From positions 186,001 through 250,000 of the forward strand of contig SSEL01000012.1 of the NCBI GenBank assembly GCA_008012315.1: a DNA stretch of 64,000 bases, read 5' to 3'. The translations under genes and the position numbers were made by a program. The notes under the pieces are model-generated. The model did not search any database, was not told the origin of the DNA, and worked only from the letters and a program-made list of their open reading frames with translations. Numbering within the stretch: position 1 is the stretch's first letter; each line of letters begins with the position of its first letter. The DNA is from Rhodospirillaceae bacterium (GTDB lineage: Bacteria; Pseudomonadota; Alphaproteobacteria; Dongiales; Dongiaceae). Of the stretch, positions 25,501 to 35,325 are shown piece after piece.

Positions 25501-25929
25501 TCAGGCTGTCAGCGATCCGCCTTTATTGAGGACGCGGTTCAGGAAGCGATCGTTGTCGATGACCGCGCGCTCATGAAAGCCGCCGCCGATCTCCTCGATA
25601 TCGTCGCGACAGGACACGCGGAAGCGCAATTGCCGGTCGCGGATCTCGATCAGTTCGACCTCTGCCGTGACCGTCATGCCTATGGGTGTTGCCGCCGTGT
25701 GCCGGATGTCGACCAGGATACCCACCGTCCGCTGAAGCGGCAGGAGATAGGGCCGCAAGGCGGCGATGCAGGTCCATTCGATGAAACCGACCATATGCGC
25801 GGTGGCGAAGACCGGTGGCATCTCGACATCGCTGTGATACAGCGGCGCCATGGCCGGAACGGTCAGGATATCGGTGATCGGCAAGGTATCGCGATAGACC
25901 AATCCCGGCTGCAGCTGTTCCAGACCCAT
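25501..25929 (-). CDS. Hotdog-fold thioesterase, FlK-like
   Basis: The 142-residue protein has PPVFATAHMVGFIEWTCIAAL (about residues 38-58, with Thr/Glu at positions matching the catalytic Thr and Glu of fluoroacetyl-CoA thioesterase) and GILVDIRHTAATPIGM (about 69-84, with the catalytic His). It is a cytoplasmic acyl-CoA thioesterase of the FlK family, whose natural substrates in most bacteria are unknown. It is convergent with sodC, 6 bp apart, and 20 nt downstream of the aldo/keto reductase on the same strand. Confidence 0.82.
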   Translation of the reverse strand: MGLEQLQPGLVYRDTLPITDILTVPAMAPLYHSDVEMPPVFATAHMVGFIEWTCIAALRPYLLPLQRTVGILVDIRHTAATPIGMTVTAEVELIEIRDRQLRFRVSCRDDIEEIGGGFHERAVIDNDRFLNRVLNKGGSLTA

Positions 25930-25949
25930 GCCGATCTCCTTTCGGTCCT

Positions 25950-26957
25950 TCAGCGTTCGCTGTCCAGCGAGGCCATGCCGTGTTCCGGATAACGCGCACC
26001 GGCAACCGCTTCCGGCGGCACCGCCTTTTCGATGGCGGCGATATCTTCCGCCGTCAGCTTGACCTCCAGCGCACCGAGCGCCTCGGTCAGCCGATCTCGG
26101 CGCCGGGCGCCCACCAGGGGGATGATATCCGATCCGCGCGACAGCGCCCAGGCGATGACGATTTGCGCGACGCTGACGCCTTTTGCCGCCGCGACGTGGC
26201 GCAGGGCCTCGACCAAAGCGAGGTTGCGGTCGATATTCGCCGGATCGAAGCGCGGGCTATGGCCGCGAAAATCATTGGCCTCGACGCGCTGCGCCTTCGA
26301 CCAGTGGCCGCTGATCAGGCCGCGCCCCAGCACGCCATAGGCGGTGATGGCGATGCCGAGCTCACGGCAGGCCGGCAGGATCTTGTCCTCGATGCCGCGC
26401 GAGATCAGCGAATACTCGATCTGCAGATCGACGATCGGATGGACGCGATGGGCCCGGCGGATGGTCTCGGCATTCATTTCGGAGAGGCCGATATGCCGCA
26501 CATAGCCGGCCTTGACGAGATCGGCGATGGCGCCAACCGTGTCCTCGATCGGCACATTGGGGTCGAGCCGGGCCGGGCGGTAGATATCGATGTAATCCGT
26601 GCCCAGACGCTTCAGGCTATAGGCGACGAAGTTCTTGACCGCGGCGGGGCGGCAATCGAAACCGAGCCAGGAGGCGTCAGGTCCGCGCAAGGCGCCGAAC
26701 TTGACGCTGATCTGCACCTGGTCGCGCTTGACGTTGCGCAGGCCTTCCTGCAACAGCAATTCGTTATGGCCCATGGCGTAGAAATCGCCGGTATCGAGCA
26801 AGGTCATGCCGCGTTCGATGGCCATGGCCAAGGTGGCGAGGCTTTCCGTCCGGTCCGCCGGACCATAGAAATCAGACATGCCCATGCAACCAAGGCCGAG
26901 CGGGAAGGTCTTGGGACCGGTGGAACCGAGCTGACGTGGTGTCATGATGCGCTCCAT
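25950..26957 (-). CDS. Aldo/keto reductase
   Basis: The 335-residue protein has the AKR start RQLGSTGPKTFPLGLGCMGM, GMTLLDTGDFYAMGHNE (catalytic Asp and Tyr, about residues 50-66) and QISVKFG with the catalytic Lys (about 81-87). The His of the tetrad is replaced in DIYRPARLDPNVPIED, as in several AKR subfamilies. It is an NADPH-dependent carbonyl reductase of unknown substrate. The thioesterase follows after 20 nt, suggesting a two-gene unit. Confidence 0.92.
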   Translation of the reverse strand: MERIMTPRQLGSTGPKTFPLGLGCMGMSDFYGPADRTESLATLAMAIERGMTLLDTGDFYAMGHNELLLQEGLRNVKRDQVQISVKFGALRGPDASWLGFDCRPAAVKNFVAYSLKRLGTDYIDIYRPARLDPNVPIEDTVGAIADLVKAGYVRHIGLSEMNAETIRRAHRVHPIVDLQIEYSLISRGIEDKILPACRELGIAITAYGVLGRGLISGHWSKAQRVEANDFRGHSPRFDPANIDRNLALVEALRHVAAAKGVSVAQIVIAWALSRGSDIIPLVGARRRDRLTEALGALEVKLTAEDIAAIEKAVPPEAVAGARYPEHGMASLDSER

Positions 26958-27043
26958 GCTGAAAGCTGGTGATGCACAGAGCTATAGATCAGCGAAAATC
27001 CATCGCCAACAATATCATTGTATCGAGACGATCACCGGTTTCC

Positions 27044-27514
27044 TTAGCTGATCGGCCCCAGGATCCGGAAGGGGTAATAGGCATTGGGGCCGTTCTCGGC
27101 GCTCAGCGAATGAACGCGCGTTGCGGTCGCGAAGGAGGTACCACCCAGCATCACGAAGCAGGTGCCCTTCTTCCACCACACCGAACTTTTCAGGCAAAGC
27201 TGTCCGGCGGTGTTCACGCGCCAGGTACCGTCACTGACATATTGCTTCGCTCCGATGCCGGCTTCTACTTTGCGGTTTTTGTGCAGGTTGAGCCAGAAGG
27301 GGCCATCCTCATCGGTGATCTGCACGCGATGACCGCCCACATCGCCGGCATTGACGACAATCGGCGCATTGGCGTTCACCGGCTTGGCGAATTGCGGTTC
27401 ATAGCCGGCGACGGGAGGTTCTTCGGAGGATCGGAAAAACGCGCAGCCGCTCAGCAAGATCGCCGACAGGAAGAGGCTGGCGAGAAGGTTGAGTGAGATC
27501 GGTGATTTCATCAT
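27044..27514 (-). CDS. Secreted lipoprotein, function unknown
   Basis: The 156-residue protein has a lipoprotein signal (MMKSPISLNLLASLFLSAILLSGC, lipidated Cys24). After it comes a beta-rich domain with GDGPF-like repeats, ...SDGTWRVNTAGQLCLKSSVWWKKGTCF... (about residues 92-122) with paired cysteines; this part resembles DUF995-type beta domains. It would sit in a membrane leaflet facing the periplasm. Neighbours give no function. Confidence 0.75.
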   Translation of the reverse strand: MMKSPISLNLLASLFLSAILLSGCAFFRSSEEPPVAGYEPQFAKPVNANAPIVVNAGDVGGHRVQITDEDGPFWLNLHKNRKVEAGIGAKQYVSDGTWRVNTAGQLCLKSSVWWKKGTCFVMLGGTSFATATRVHSLSAENGPNAYYPFRILGPIS

Positions 27515-27595
27515 CGTCCGCTTTCTACCTGCACGTGATTCACAGTGTCTGGCACAGTTGCGCAGGAAGAGGGCTGAAACAAGCGCGTAACTGTT

Positions 27596-28474
27596 TCAAT
27601 TCGCGACAAGCGATGCCTGTTCCTTGATCCAGCTTTTGAAGCCTTGCATGGCCGATGTCATGCGCTTCGATTTCAACCAGGTGAGCCAGTAGCCACCGAC
27701 GCTGCTTTCAACCGGGAAAGGTTGAACAAGGCGGCCGTCGCGAAGTTCCTGCGCGAACATCGAGACGGGGACGAGCGCCGCGCCGGCATCCTGCATGGCG
27801 GCTTCCGCCATCAGGCGTGATGAATCGAAAACGGGGCCGCGAATGGCCGGCGCGTCGATGCCGGCGGCGGCGAACCAGCAGGGCCAGTCATCTGTGCGAT
27901 AGGGGCGCAGCAGGATTTCCCGCGCGAGATCGCCGGGCGTCTTCAAGCGCCGCGCCATGGCGGGGCCACAGAGAACCGATAGAGGGGCATCGAGCAATGG
28001 CTCGGCCTGTATGCCGGGCCAAGCGCCGTCGCCGAAGCGGATGGCGAAATCCAATCCTTCACCGGCGACATCGACGACGTTGTTATGGGTCAGCAGCCGC
28101 AGCTCGACGAAAGGATGCATCTCCCGGAATGAGGCCAACCGCGACATCAGCCAGCCGACCGCGAAGGTGCCGACGGCGCTGACCGTCAGGACCTCGGTGA
28201 CATGTCCGCTTTCGAAACGCTTGATGATCCTCTTGATCCGGTCGAAGGCATCCGACAGGACCGGCAGCAGCGCCAGGCCTTCATCTGTCAAAGCAAGCCC
28301 GCGCGGCAGGCGGCGGAACAATTGCGCGCCAAGCTGCACCTCCAATGCCCGGACCTGCTGGCTGACGGCGGCCTGGGTGACATGTAGTTCGCGGGCAGCG
28401 CAGGTGAAGCTCAAATGCCGCGCCGAAGCCTCGAAGGCGCGCAGGGCATTGAGGGGAAGGTGGGAAGAGGTCAT
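27596..28474 (-). CDS. LysR-family regulator, GcvA/AmpR type, divergent from beta-lactamase
   Basis: The 292-residue protein starts HLPLNALRAFEASARHLSFTCAARELHVTQAAVSQQVRALE, the GcvA/AmpR-branch helix-turn-helix. It continues with the PBP-like effector domain (FAIRFGDGAWPG, about residue 140). AmpR-type LysR genes sit divergent from beta-lactamase genes, and that is the arrangement here, with 113 bp between starts. It probably controls the beta-lactamase; the signal and mode (muropeptide-type or other) cannot be read. Confidence 0.88.
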   Translation of the reverse strand: MTSSHLPLNALRAFEASARHLSFTCAARELHVTQAAVSQQVRALEVQLGAQLFRRLPRGLALTDEGLALLPVLSDAFDRIKRIIKRFESGHVTEVLTVSAVGTFAVGWLMSRLASFREMHPFVELRLLTHNNVVDVAGEGLDFAIRFGDGAWPGIQAEPLLDAPLSVLCGPAMARRLKTPGDLAREILLRPYRTDDWPCWFAAAGIDAPAIRGPVFDSSRLMAEAAMQDAGAALVPVSMFAQELRDGRLVQPFPVESSVGGYWLTWLKSKRMTSAMQGFKSWIKEQASLVAN

Positions 28475-28587
28475 GGCGACTTAAAAGATTTTCTATTGGC
28501 TGCTGACAATTATGATCGTTTGTTGCTAGGCGGGATAAGCTCGATAGTCACTGCACTTAACCCCGCTTGTTAAAGTAGGAGATGAAA

Positions 28588-29496
28588 ATGGCAACAAGAC
28601 GGCAATTCGGTGCGGCCCTGTTTGGCGGCCCCTTCCTGGGCGGCCCCGTGCTGGGCCTGCTGGCCTCCGCAGCGGCCCGTGCGGAAGCGTCGGATCAGGC
28701 GCGGCTACAGGCGGAACTGGCGAAAATCGAGGCTTCCAGCGGTGGCCGTCTTGGCGTGGCGATCCGTGATACCGCGATCGGCATGACCGTGGGCCACCGG
28801 GAAAAGGAACGCTTCCCGATCTGCAGCACCTTCAAGTTCCTGGCGGCAGCGGCGGTGCTGAAGCGCGTCGACATGCATCAGGAAAACCTGGACCGCCGGA
28901 TCGTCTTCAGCCGGAAGGACCTGGTGCATTATTCACCGGTCACCGAACAGCGGACCGGCGGCGAGGGGATGACCGTGGCGGAGATTTGCGATGCCGCGGT
29001 GGCGATGAGCGACAATTCGGCGGGCAATCTGTTGCTGCGGAGCCTGGGCGGGCCGTCGGGCATCACCTTGTTCACCCGCAGCCTTGGCGACAATATGACC
29101 CGGTTGGATCGCTGGGAGACGGATCTGGGCGAAGCGACGCCGGGCGATCCGCGCGACACCACGACGCCGGCTTCGATGCTGAACAATCTGCAGAAGCTGC
29201 TGGTCGACAAGACAACGCTGTCGGAACCGTCGCAGGCGCAATTGCTCGAATGGCTGGTCGCGTGCAAGACCGGCGATAACCGGCTGCGGGCAAAATTACC
29301 GAAGGATTGGCGGGTCGGTGACAAGACCGGATCGGGCAATCATGGCTCGGCCAATGATGTCGCCATCCTGATGCCGCCGGATCGCGCGCCGATCCTGGTG
29401 ACCGTCTACCTGACGCAAACCGACGCGTCGCCGTCCGACCGGGATGCCGCTATAGCCGAGGTCGGTCATCTGATCGCCTCGGCTATAGCTGCTTAA
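28588..29496 (+). CDS. Class A beta-lactamase
   Basis: From ATG 28588 (AGGAG 6 nt upstream; an ATG at 28582 abuts the site and is unlikely) the protein has 302 residues. It carries a twin-arginine-type signal (TRRQFGAALFG). The class A motifs are all present: STFK with nucleophile Ser80 and Lys83, SDN (AMSDNSAGN, about 138), the omega-loop LGEATPGDPRDTTTP with the general base Glu, and KTGSG (about 242). It hydrolyses beta-lactams in the periplasm. The Cys next to the nucleophile (PICSTFK) has no partner near KTGSG, so the carbapenemase-type disulphide is not evident. Substrate range cannot be read from sequence. Confidence 0.95.
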   Translation: MATRRQFGAALFGGPFLGGPVLGLLASAAARAEASDQARLQAELAKIEASSGGRLGVAIRDTAIGMTVGHREKERFPICSTFKFLAAAAVLKRVDMHQENLDRRIVFSRKDLVHYSPVTEQRTGGEGMTVAEICDAAVAMSDNSAGNLLLRSLGGPSGITLFTRSLGDNMTRLDRWETDLGEATPGDPRDTTTPASMLNNLQKLLVDKTTLSEPSQAQLLEWLVACKTGDNRLRAKLPKDWRVGDKTGSGNHGSANDVAILMPPDRAPILVTVYLTQTDASPSDRDAAIAEVGHLIASAIAA

Positions 29497-29568
29497 ACTC
29501 TGTCTGGAAACTCGCTGTGTCGAGCCGTATGTCGTGTCTATCGAGAACGGCCGACACAGTAGAGTTTA
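29494..29568. terminator. Bidirectional hairpin between convergent beta-lactamase and gap
   Basis: TAAACTCT (29494-29501) and AGAGTTTA (29561-29568) are perfect complements and include both genes' stop codons; CTGTGTCG (29515-29522) and CGACACAG (29552-29559) form a second inner stem. This nested structure spans the gap between the two convergent genes. No long T run is seen, so it is only a likely transcript-end structure. Confidence 0.45.
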
Positions 29569-30573
29569 GCCCAGCTTCGCCATGGCGACGGCGGTGTCGC
29601 TCATGCGGTTGGAGAAGCCCCATTCGTTATCGTACCAGGAGAGGACGCGCACGAAGGTGCCGTCGATCACCTGGGTCTGCGACAGGTCGAAGGTCGAGCT
29701 GTGGGAGTTGTGGTTGAAGTCGCTGGAGACCAGCGGCTGGTCATTGATACCGAGAATCCCCTTCAGCGGCCCTTCGGCCGCCTTGATGATCGCGGCATTG
29801 ACCTTTTCCTTGGTCGTCGCCTTCTTGGCGACGAACTTGAAATCGACCAGCGAGACATTCGGGGTCGGCACGCGGATCGCGGTGCCGTCCAGCTTGCCGG
29901 CCAGTTCCGGCAGGACGAGGCCAACGGCCTTGGCAGCGCCGGTCGTGGTCGGGATCATGTTCAAGGCAGCGGCGCGGGCGCGATACAGGTCCTTATGCAT
30001 CGTGTCCAGCGTCGGCTGGTCGCCGGTGTAAGAATGGATCGTCGTCATGAAGCCGTGCTCGATGCCGATCGCCTTGTGCAGCACCGCCGCGACGGGGGTG
30101 AGGCAGTTGGTGGTGCAGGAGGCGTTGGAGACGATCTTATGCGTCTTCTTCAGCTTCGCATGGTTGATGCCATAGACGACGGTCAGGTCGGCATTGCTGG
30201 CCGGGGCGGAGATCAGCACCTTCTTGGCGCCAGCTTCCAGATGCTTCGAGGCCTTTTCCTTGTCGGTGAAGAGGCCGGTGCATTCCATGACGATGTCGAT
30301 GCCATGCTTGTCCCAGGGCAGCCTGGTCGGGTCGCGCTCGGCGCTGACGCTGATCCAGCCCTGGCCGACATCCATCGCGTTGTCCTTGGTCTTCACCTTG
30401 CCATTGAAGGCGCCGTGGACGCTGTCATAGCGGAAGAGATGGGCGTTGGTATCGACCGGACCGAGATCGTTGATCGCCACGACCTGCACATCCTTGCGGC
30501 CGCTTTCCATGATGCCGCGCAGAACCAGACGACCAATACGTCCGAAGCCGTTGATCGCAACCTTCACTGCCAT
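29566..30573 (-). CDS. gap: Glyceraldehyde-3-phosphate dehydrogenase, type I
   Basis: The 335-residue enzyme has the NAD-binding start KVAINGFGRIGRLVLRG, the active-site SNASCTTNCLTPV (nucleophile Cys, about residue 154), HSYTGDQPTLD and the C-terminal WYDNEWGFSNRM. It interconverts glyceraldehyde-3-phosphate and 1,3-bisphosphoglycerate in the cytoplasm. It lies 62 nt downstream of tkt on the same strand, the usual tkt-gap order of Alphaproteobacteria, though pgk does not follow here. Confidence 0.97.
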   Translation of the reverse strand: MAVKVAINGFGRIGRLVLRGIMESGRKDVQVVAINDLGPVDTNAHLFRYDSVHGAFNGKVKTKDNAMDVGQGWISVSAERDPTRLPWDKHGIDIVMECTGLFTDKEKASKHLEAGAKKVLISAPASNADLTVVYGINHAKLKKTHKIVSNASCTTNCLTPVAAVLHKAIGIEHGFMTTIHSYTGDQPTLDTMHKDLYRARAAALNMIPTTTGAAKAVGLVLPELAGKLDGTAIRVPTPNVSLVDFKFVAKKATTKEKVNAAIIKAAEGPLKGILGINDQPLVSSDFNHNSHSSTFDLSQTQVIDGTFVRVLSWYDNEWGFSNRMSDTAVAMAKLG

Positions 30574-30635
30574 TTTTTCGTTTCCTCTCTCTTTTTCGCG
30601 CGTGTTGTCCGAGCCGAAATCCCAGCCGAAATCCC

Positions 30636-32648
30636 TTAGAGGCGGGACTTGGCCGCCGCGACCGCGGCCTCGGCGGTGATGCCGAATTGCTTGTAAAGTT
30701 CAGGGGCGGGAGCGGAAGCGCCGAAGCTCTTCATGCCGACGAAGACACCCTTGTCGCCGAGATATTTCTCCCAGCCGAAACTGCCGGCGGCTTCGATGGC
30801 GACGCGAACGCCCCCCTGAGAACCATCGGCACCCAGCACATCCTTGCGATAGCTTTCCGGCTGCTGATCGAAGAGTTCCCAGCAGGGCAGGGAGACGACG
30901 GCGGTGCCGATGCCTTCGGCCTGCAGCTTCTCGCGGGCGGCGACGGCGATCTCCACTTCGGAGCCGCTGGCGATCAGCGTCACCTTGCGGTCGCCGTCCG
31001 CCGGCCGGATCACATAGCCGCCCCGGGCGCAGTGATTGGCGACCGCCGCATCGGCACGCAGCAGCGGCAGGTTCTGGCGGGTCAGCGCAAGGACCGAGGG
31101 CTGGTCCTTGGCGCTCAGGGCCAGGGCCCAGCATTCGGCCGTTTCGATCGTGTCGCAGGGACGGAAGACCAGCAGATTGGGGATGGCGCGCAAGGCGGCC
31201 AGGTGTTCGACCGGCTGGTGCGTCGGGCCATCTTCGCCCAGGCCGATCGAATCATGCGTCATCACATAGACGACACGCTGATGCATCAGGGCCGAGAGGC
31301 GGATTGACGGGCGGCAGTAATCGGTGAAGACCAGGAAGGTGCCGCCGAAGGGAATGACGCCGCCATGCAAGGCGAGGCCGTTCATCGTCGCCGCCATGCC
31401 ATGCTCGCGGATGCCGTAATAGATATAGTTGCCGGCATAATTGTCCGGCTTCACCGGCCCCGCGGTCTTGGCCTTGGTGTTGTTGGAGCCGGTGAGATCG
31501 GCCGACCCGCCGATCAGTTCCGGCATGACCGGCACCAGGGCCTCGATCACACGCTGGGATGAAACGCGGGTGGCGATCTTCGGCGCTTCGGCGGCGATGG
31601 CGCTCTTCAGCTTGTTGATCGTCTCGGCGAAATTGGCCGGCAACTCGCCCGACATTACGCGGTCGAATTCCGCGTGAGTCTTGTCGGCGTCGTGACGCTT
31701 GGTCCAGGCGGCGAAATCGGCGCCGCCGCGGGCGCCGGCCTGGCGCCAGGCATCCTGGATCTCGGCCGGGATCTCGAAGGGCGGGTAATTCCAGCCCAGC
31801 GCCTGGCGGGTGGCGGCCACTTCATCCTTGCCCAGGGCCGCGCCATGGGTGGCGGCGGTGCCCTGCTTGTTGGGGGCGCCATAGCCGATGATCGTCTTGC
31901 AGGCGATCAGGGTCGGGCGGTCGTTTTTCCGGGCGGCGGCGATCGCCTTGGTGATGGCGTCGGGATTGTGGCCGTCGACCTTGTCGGTGGCCCAGCCGCT
32001 GGCCTTGAAGCGGGCGATCTGGTCGTCCGAGGTCGACAGGTCGGTCGAACCGTCGATGGTGATGCTGTTATCGTCCCACAGGACGATCAGCTTGCCGAGC
32101 TTCAGATGGCCGGCCAGCGAGATCGCTTCCTGGCTGATGCCCTCCATCAGGCAGCCGTCGCCGGCAATGACATAAGTGTAATGGTCGACCAGGTCGCTGC
32201 CGAAACGGGCGTTCAGCAGGCGCTCGGCGAGGGCGAAACCAACCGAATTGGCGAGGCCCTGGCCCAGCGGGCCGGTCGTGGTTTCGATGCCGGTGGCATG
32301 GCCGTATTCGGGATGGCCGGCGGTCTTGCTGCCCCATTGCCGGAAGTTCTTCAGCTCATCCAGCGTCATATCGGCATAGCCGGTCAGATGCAGCAGCGAA
32401 TACAGCAGCATCGAACCATGGCCGGCCGACAGGATGAACCGGTCGCGATCGGGCCATTTCGGATGCTTCGGGTCGAATTTCAGAAACTGGGTGAACAGCA
32501 CTGTGGCGACATCGGCCATGCCCATCGGCATGCCCGGATGGCCGGAATTGGCCTTCTCGACGGCATCCATGCTCAAAGCACGGATGGCATTGGCCATATC
32601 ACGGGGGGGTACGGTCGGGGCCGAGCTGGCTTTAGCGGCAGCGTCCAT
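30636..32648 (-). CDS. tkt: Transketolase
   Basis: The 670-residue protein has [42 protein letters not shown], the thiamine-diphosphate motif [13 protein letters not shown] (about residue 155) and the pyrimidine-domain [18 protein letters not shown] and [13 protein letters not shown]. The length is full. It transfers two-carbon units in the pentose phosphate pathway. It is upstream of gap, forming a carbon-metabolism unit, and divergent from the small DUF4164-like gene and zapA. Confidence 0.97.
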   Translation of the reverse strand: MDAAAKASSAPTVPPRDMANAIRALSMDAVEKANSGHPGMPMGMADVATVLFTQFLKFDPKHPKWPDRDRFILSAGHGSMLLYSLLHLTGYADMTLDELKNFRQWGSKTAGHPEYGHATGIETTTGPLGQGLANSVGFALAERLLNARFGSDLVDHYTYVIAGDGCLMEGISQEAISLAGHLKLGKLIVLWDDNSITIDGSTDLSTSDDQIARFKASGWATDKVDGHNPDAITKAIAAARKNDRPTLIACKTIIGYGAPNKQGTAATHGAALGKDEVAATRQALGWNYPPFEIPAEIQDAWRQAGARGGADFAAWTKRHDADKTHAEFDRVMSGELPANFAETINKLKSAIAAEAPKIATRVSSQRVIEALVPVMPELIGGSADLTGSNNTKAKTAGPVKPDNYAGNYIYYGIREHGMAATMNGLALHGGVIPFGGTFLVFTDYCRPSIRLSALMHQRVVYVMTHDSIGLGEDGPTHQPVEHLAALRAIPNLLVFRPCDTIETAECWALALSAKDQPSVLALTRQNLPLLRADAAVANHCARGGYVIRPADGDRKVTLIASGSEVEIAVAAREKLQAEGIGTAVVSLPCWELFDQQPESYRKDVLGADGSQGGVRVAIEAAGSFGWEKYLGDKGVFVGMKSFGASAPAPELYKQFGITAEAAVAAAKSRL

Positions 32649-32980
32649 TGCGAGTCCTTGAATTTTCAGGCGGCATTGTCAATTCGGAGCGGAACATGCC
32701 GCCTGCCCCCGCTTTGGTCAACCACCGAATCCGTCATAACACCCTATATCATCCGCTGGTTAGCGCCGGGTTTGCGCTTGCCGGGGAGATAACGCGGGAT
32801 AGGACAAGGTGCTGCAGAAAGGGCTTGTAAATTTAGTGTGTTTTGAACCGGATGCGTGCCCTTGTTGACGCGACGCTGCACTCCAGCTTTAATCTTAGCT
32901 CGTTCTGTATGCCGCAATGGGCAGTCCGCGTCGAAGAACGTTCGACGGCCAGGTCAGAACGGGGAACAAAAAGGCAGGGC
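32649..32980. other. Divergent promoter region between tkt and the zapA unit
   Basis: This 332-bp stretch has no credible ORF. It holds a promoter-like TTGACG (32865-32870) and TTTAAT (32888-32893) 17 bp apart pointing to the zapA side. The tkt promoter should lie between about 32660 and 32780 on the other strand, but I see no clear boxes. Confidence 0.4.
32865..32893 (+). promoter_or_regulatory. Sigma-70-like promoter for the DUF4164-zapA-6S unit
   Basis: TTGACG and TTTAAT are spaced by exactly 17 bp, about 90 bp upstream of the small coiled-coil gene. The boxes match the consensus well. Confidence 0.5.
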
Positions 32981-33211
32981 ATGTCAAAACTGGAACTGGC
33001 GATCAGTCGGCTGGATGCTGCGATGACGCGGCTGGATGCGGCCGTCGAGGAAAGCGTGCAGCGCGGTGCTCAAGACCGGGACGTACTCTCCGATGAACTG
33101 GCGGTGCTGCGCCAGACTTATGCCTTATTGCAGCAGGAAGCGCGTATGGTCTCCGATCGTCTCGATAATGTGATCGGTCGTCTGCACGACGTCACCAAAG
33201 ACAGCCAGTAA
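32981..33211 (+). CDS. Small coiled-coil protein, DUF4164-like
   Basis: The 76-residue protein (MSKLELAISRLDAAMTRLDAAVEES...) is almost entirely coiled coil with a heptad-like LxxAxxRLDAA pattern. It starts at ATG 32981 behind AGGCAGGG. A gene of this kind is commonly found directly before zapA in Alphaproteobacteria and is often annotated DUF4164. It is 37 nt upstream of zapA. Function unknown; a role in division-ring biology is suggested only by the neighbour. Confidence 0.75.
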   Translation: MSKLELAISRLDAAMTRLDAAVEESVQRGAQDRDVLSDELAVLRQTYALLQQEARMVSDRLDNVIGRLHDVTKDSQ

Positions 33212-33248
33212 GCGTGTTTTCAGCGCAGCGTGATATAGGGACCAACCC

Positions 33249-33569
33249 ATGCCAACAGTGACGGTCTTCCTCAACGGACGCAATTATGATGTGGCCTGTG
33301 GCCCCGGCGAGGAAACGCGAGTCCAGGAAGTAGCCGGGCGGTTGCGCCAGCGCATGGAAGGCTTGGCCAAATCCCTGGGGTCGGTCCAGGAAAACCTGCT
33401 GTTCGCGGTGACATCCCTGCTGCTGGCTGACGAACTGGAGCAGCGCGAACGTGAAGTGACCGAACTTCAGGCAATTGGCCCGACCGAACGCGAAGCGGCG
33501 TTGATTGATGTGCTGGAAAATCTCGCCGCGCAAATCGAAGCTATTGCCGCGCGGCTCGAGGCAGCTTAA
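33249..33569 (+). CDS. zapA: Cell division protein ZapA
   Basis: The 106-residue protein has the ZapA domain: VTVFLNGRNYDVACGPGEETRVQEVAGRLRQRM at the N-terminus and a C-terminal coiled coil (LLLADELEQREREVTEL...). ZapA binds and bundles FtsZ filaments at the division ring. The ssrS-type 6S RNA follows immediately, as in many proteobacteria. Confidence 0.92.
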   Translation: MPTVTVFLNGRNYDVACGPGEETRVQEVAGRLRQRMEGLAKSLGSVQENLLFAVTSLLLADELEQREREVTELQAIGPTEREAALIDVLENLAAQIEAIAARLEAA

Positions 33570-33575
33570 ATCTAT

Positions 33576-33761
33576 CCCGGGCGGAGAGCTGCAGGGTGCG
33601 ATCGGCCATAGCAATCCCTGGGGCCAATAAGGACCTCTAGGGAGCTGTCCCTGCCGGGACCGTGGTCTCGGTAAACGGCGCCCACCTGCTTTAGCAGGCC
33701 ACAGAGGATCTCTGAGCCACCGGCCCAGGCGGCGCCGCCCACCTTCCATCTCTCCTGCGGG
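33576..33761 (+). ncRNA. ssrS: 6S RNA (ssrS)
   Basis: Just past zapA the sequence folds as a long hairpin about 186 nt long. The closing stem pairs CCCGGGCGGAGAG (from 33576) with CTCTCCTGCGGG (to 33761) with one mismatch and one bulge. The inner region is GC-rich with an internal-loop layout like 6S RNA. Location directly after zapA is the known ssrS locus in proteobacteria. The RNA would bind RNA polymerase holoenzyme as a promoter mimic during slow growth. I could not run a covariance search; the ends are estimated. Confidence 0.75.
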
Positions 33762-33786
33762 TATCGCTGGAAGAAGGAAGACGTTC

Positions 33787-35325
33787 ATGGGGGATTTCCC
33801 CGCAATCGAATTTGCGAAGGGCGAGCGTTTGCACCGCTTGCCTTTGGGCCTGGGCAATCGCCACGGCCTGATCGCCGGTGCCACCGGCACCGGCAAGACG
33901 GTTTCCTTGAAAGTCCTGGCCGAAGGCTTCTCCCGCGCCGGGGTGCCGGTCTTTGTGGCCGATGTCAAAGGCGATCTCGCCGGTCTGGCCCAGCCAGGAA
34001 CCCCCAATCCTAAACTTGCCGACCGCGCCAAGCAGCTCGGTCTCGGCGACCTGGCTTTCGCCGCTTGCCCGACCGTGTTCTGGGATCTCTATGGTCAGCA
34101 GGGCTATCCGATCCGCACCGCCATCGCCGAAATGGGACCGCTGCTGCTCTCGCGGCTGTTGCAGTTGAACGAAACCCAGGAAGGCGTTCTCAATATTGCT
34201 TTCAAGGCGGCGGATGATGAGGGCCTGTTGCTGCTCGACCTCAGGGATCTGCAGGCCTTGCTCGCCTTCATGGCAGAGAACGCGGCGCAGTTCAGCGGTA
34301 CCTACGGCAATGTCTCGAAAGCCTCGGTTGGCGCTATCCAGCGGCAATTGCTGGTCCTGGAACAGCAGGGCGGCGAGGATTTCTTCGGCGAGCCGGCGCT
34401 GGACCTGCATGATTTCATCCGCACCACCGCCGACGGCCGTGGCGTCGTCAATATCCTGGCGGCGGACAAGCTGATTCAGTCGCCGCGCCTCTATGCCACC
34501 TTCCTTTTGTGGATGCTCTCGGAGCTGTTCGAAGCCCTGCCGGAAGTCGGCGATCCGGAAAAGCCGGGCCTGGTCTTCTTTTTCGATGAGGCCCATCTGC
34601 TGTTCGACGATGCGCCGAAGGCCCTGATCGAAAAGGTGGAGCAGGTAGTCCGGCTGATCCGCTCCAAAGGGGTCGGGGTCTATTTCGTCACCCAGAACCC
34701 GATCGATGTGCCGGACCGCGTGCTGGGCCAGCTCGGTCACCGGGTCCAGCATGCCTTGCGCGCATTCACGCCGCGCGACCAGAAGGCGCTGAAAGCCTGT
34801 GCCGATACCTTCCGCGCGGATAAGGGCTTCGATGTCGTCCGCGCCTTGCAGGAATTGGGCGTCGGCGAGGCGCTGGTTTCCGTGCTGGACGAGAAGGGCA
34901 CGCCGGAAGGGGTCGAGCGCGCATTCGTCTATCCGCCGGTCTCGCGCATGGGGCCGATCACCGCCGAGGAGCGCAAGGCTGCCATCGCCGCCGGTGGGCT
35001 GGAGCTGAAATATGCCACCACCATCGACCGGGAATCCGCCTATGAAAAACTGACGGCCCGCGCCGCCGACCGGCAGGCCGGTGCCGAACAGGCCCCCTCA
35101 GGACAGACGGCTGAAAGATCGGCGGGCCGGGGCCGGCCGCGCGACAGTTTCGGGGAATCGGTCTTCAAAAGTGTCGCTCGCAGCACCGGCAGTTCGCTCG
35201 GCACCCAGATCGGCCGCAGCGTCGCCAAGAGCCTGGGCGGGTCGGGTGCGGTGGCGACAATCGGCGGATCGGTCGGCCGGGCGGTGATCCGTGGCATCCT
35301 GGGGTCGATCTTCGGTGGCAGATAG
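33787..35325 (+). CDS. HerA-like ATPase, DUF853 family (YjgR type)
   Basis: The 512-residue protein has Walker [12 protein letters not shown] (about residues 30-40), a Walker B-like [16 protein letters not shown] (about 260-275), the ...[34 protein letters not shown] sensor region (about 298-333), and a Gly/Ser-rich C-terminal segment (GSIFGGR end). These helicase HerA-like, DUF853 proteins are conserved in proteobacteria but have no assigned role. The gene follows the 6S RNA and is not obviously part of an operon. Confidence 0.88.
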   Translation: MGDFPAIEFAKGERLHRLPLGLGNRHGLIAGATGTGKTVSLKVLAEGFSRAGVPVFVADVKGDLAGLAQPGTPNPKLADRAKQLGLGDLAFAACPTVFWDLYGQQGYPIRTAIAEMGPLLLSRLLQLNETQEGVLNIAFKAADDEGLLLLDLRDLQALLAFMAENAAQFSGTYGNVSKASVGAIQRQLLVLEQQGGEDFFGEPALDLHDFIRTTADGRGVVNILAADKLIQSPRLYATFLLWMLSELFEALPEVGDPEKPGLVFFFDEAHLLFDDAPKALIEKVEQVVRLIRSKGVGVYFVTQNPIDVPDRVLGQLGHRVQHALRAFTPRDQKALKACADTFRADKGFDVVRALQELGVGEALVSVLDEKGTPEGVERAFVYPPVSRMGPITAEERKAAIAAGGLELKYATTIDRESAYEKLTARAADRQAGAEQAPSGQTAERSAGRGRPRDSFGESVFKSVARSTGSSLGTQIGRSVAKSLGGSGAVATIGGSVGRAVIRGILGSIFGGR

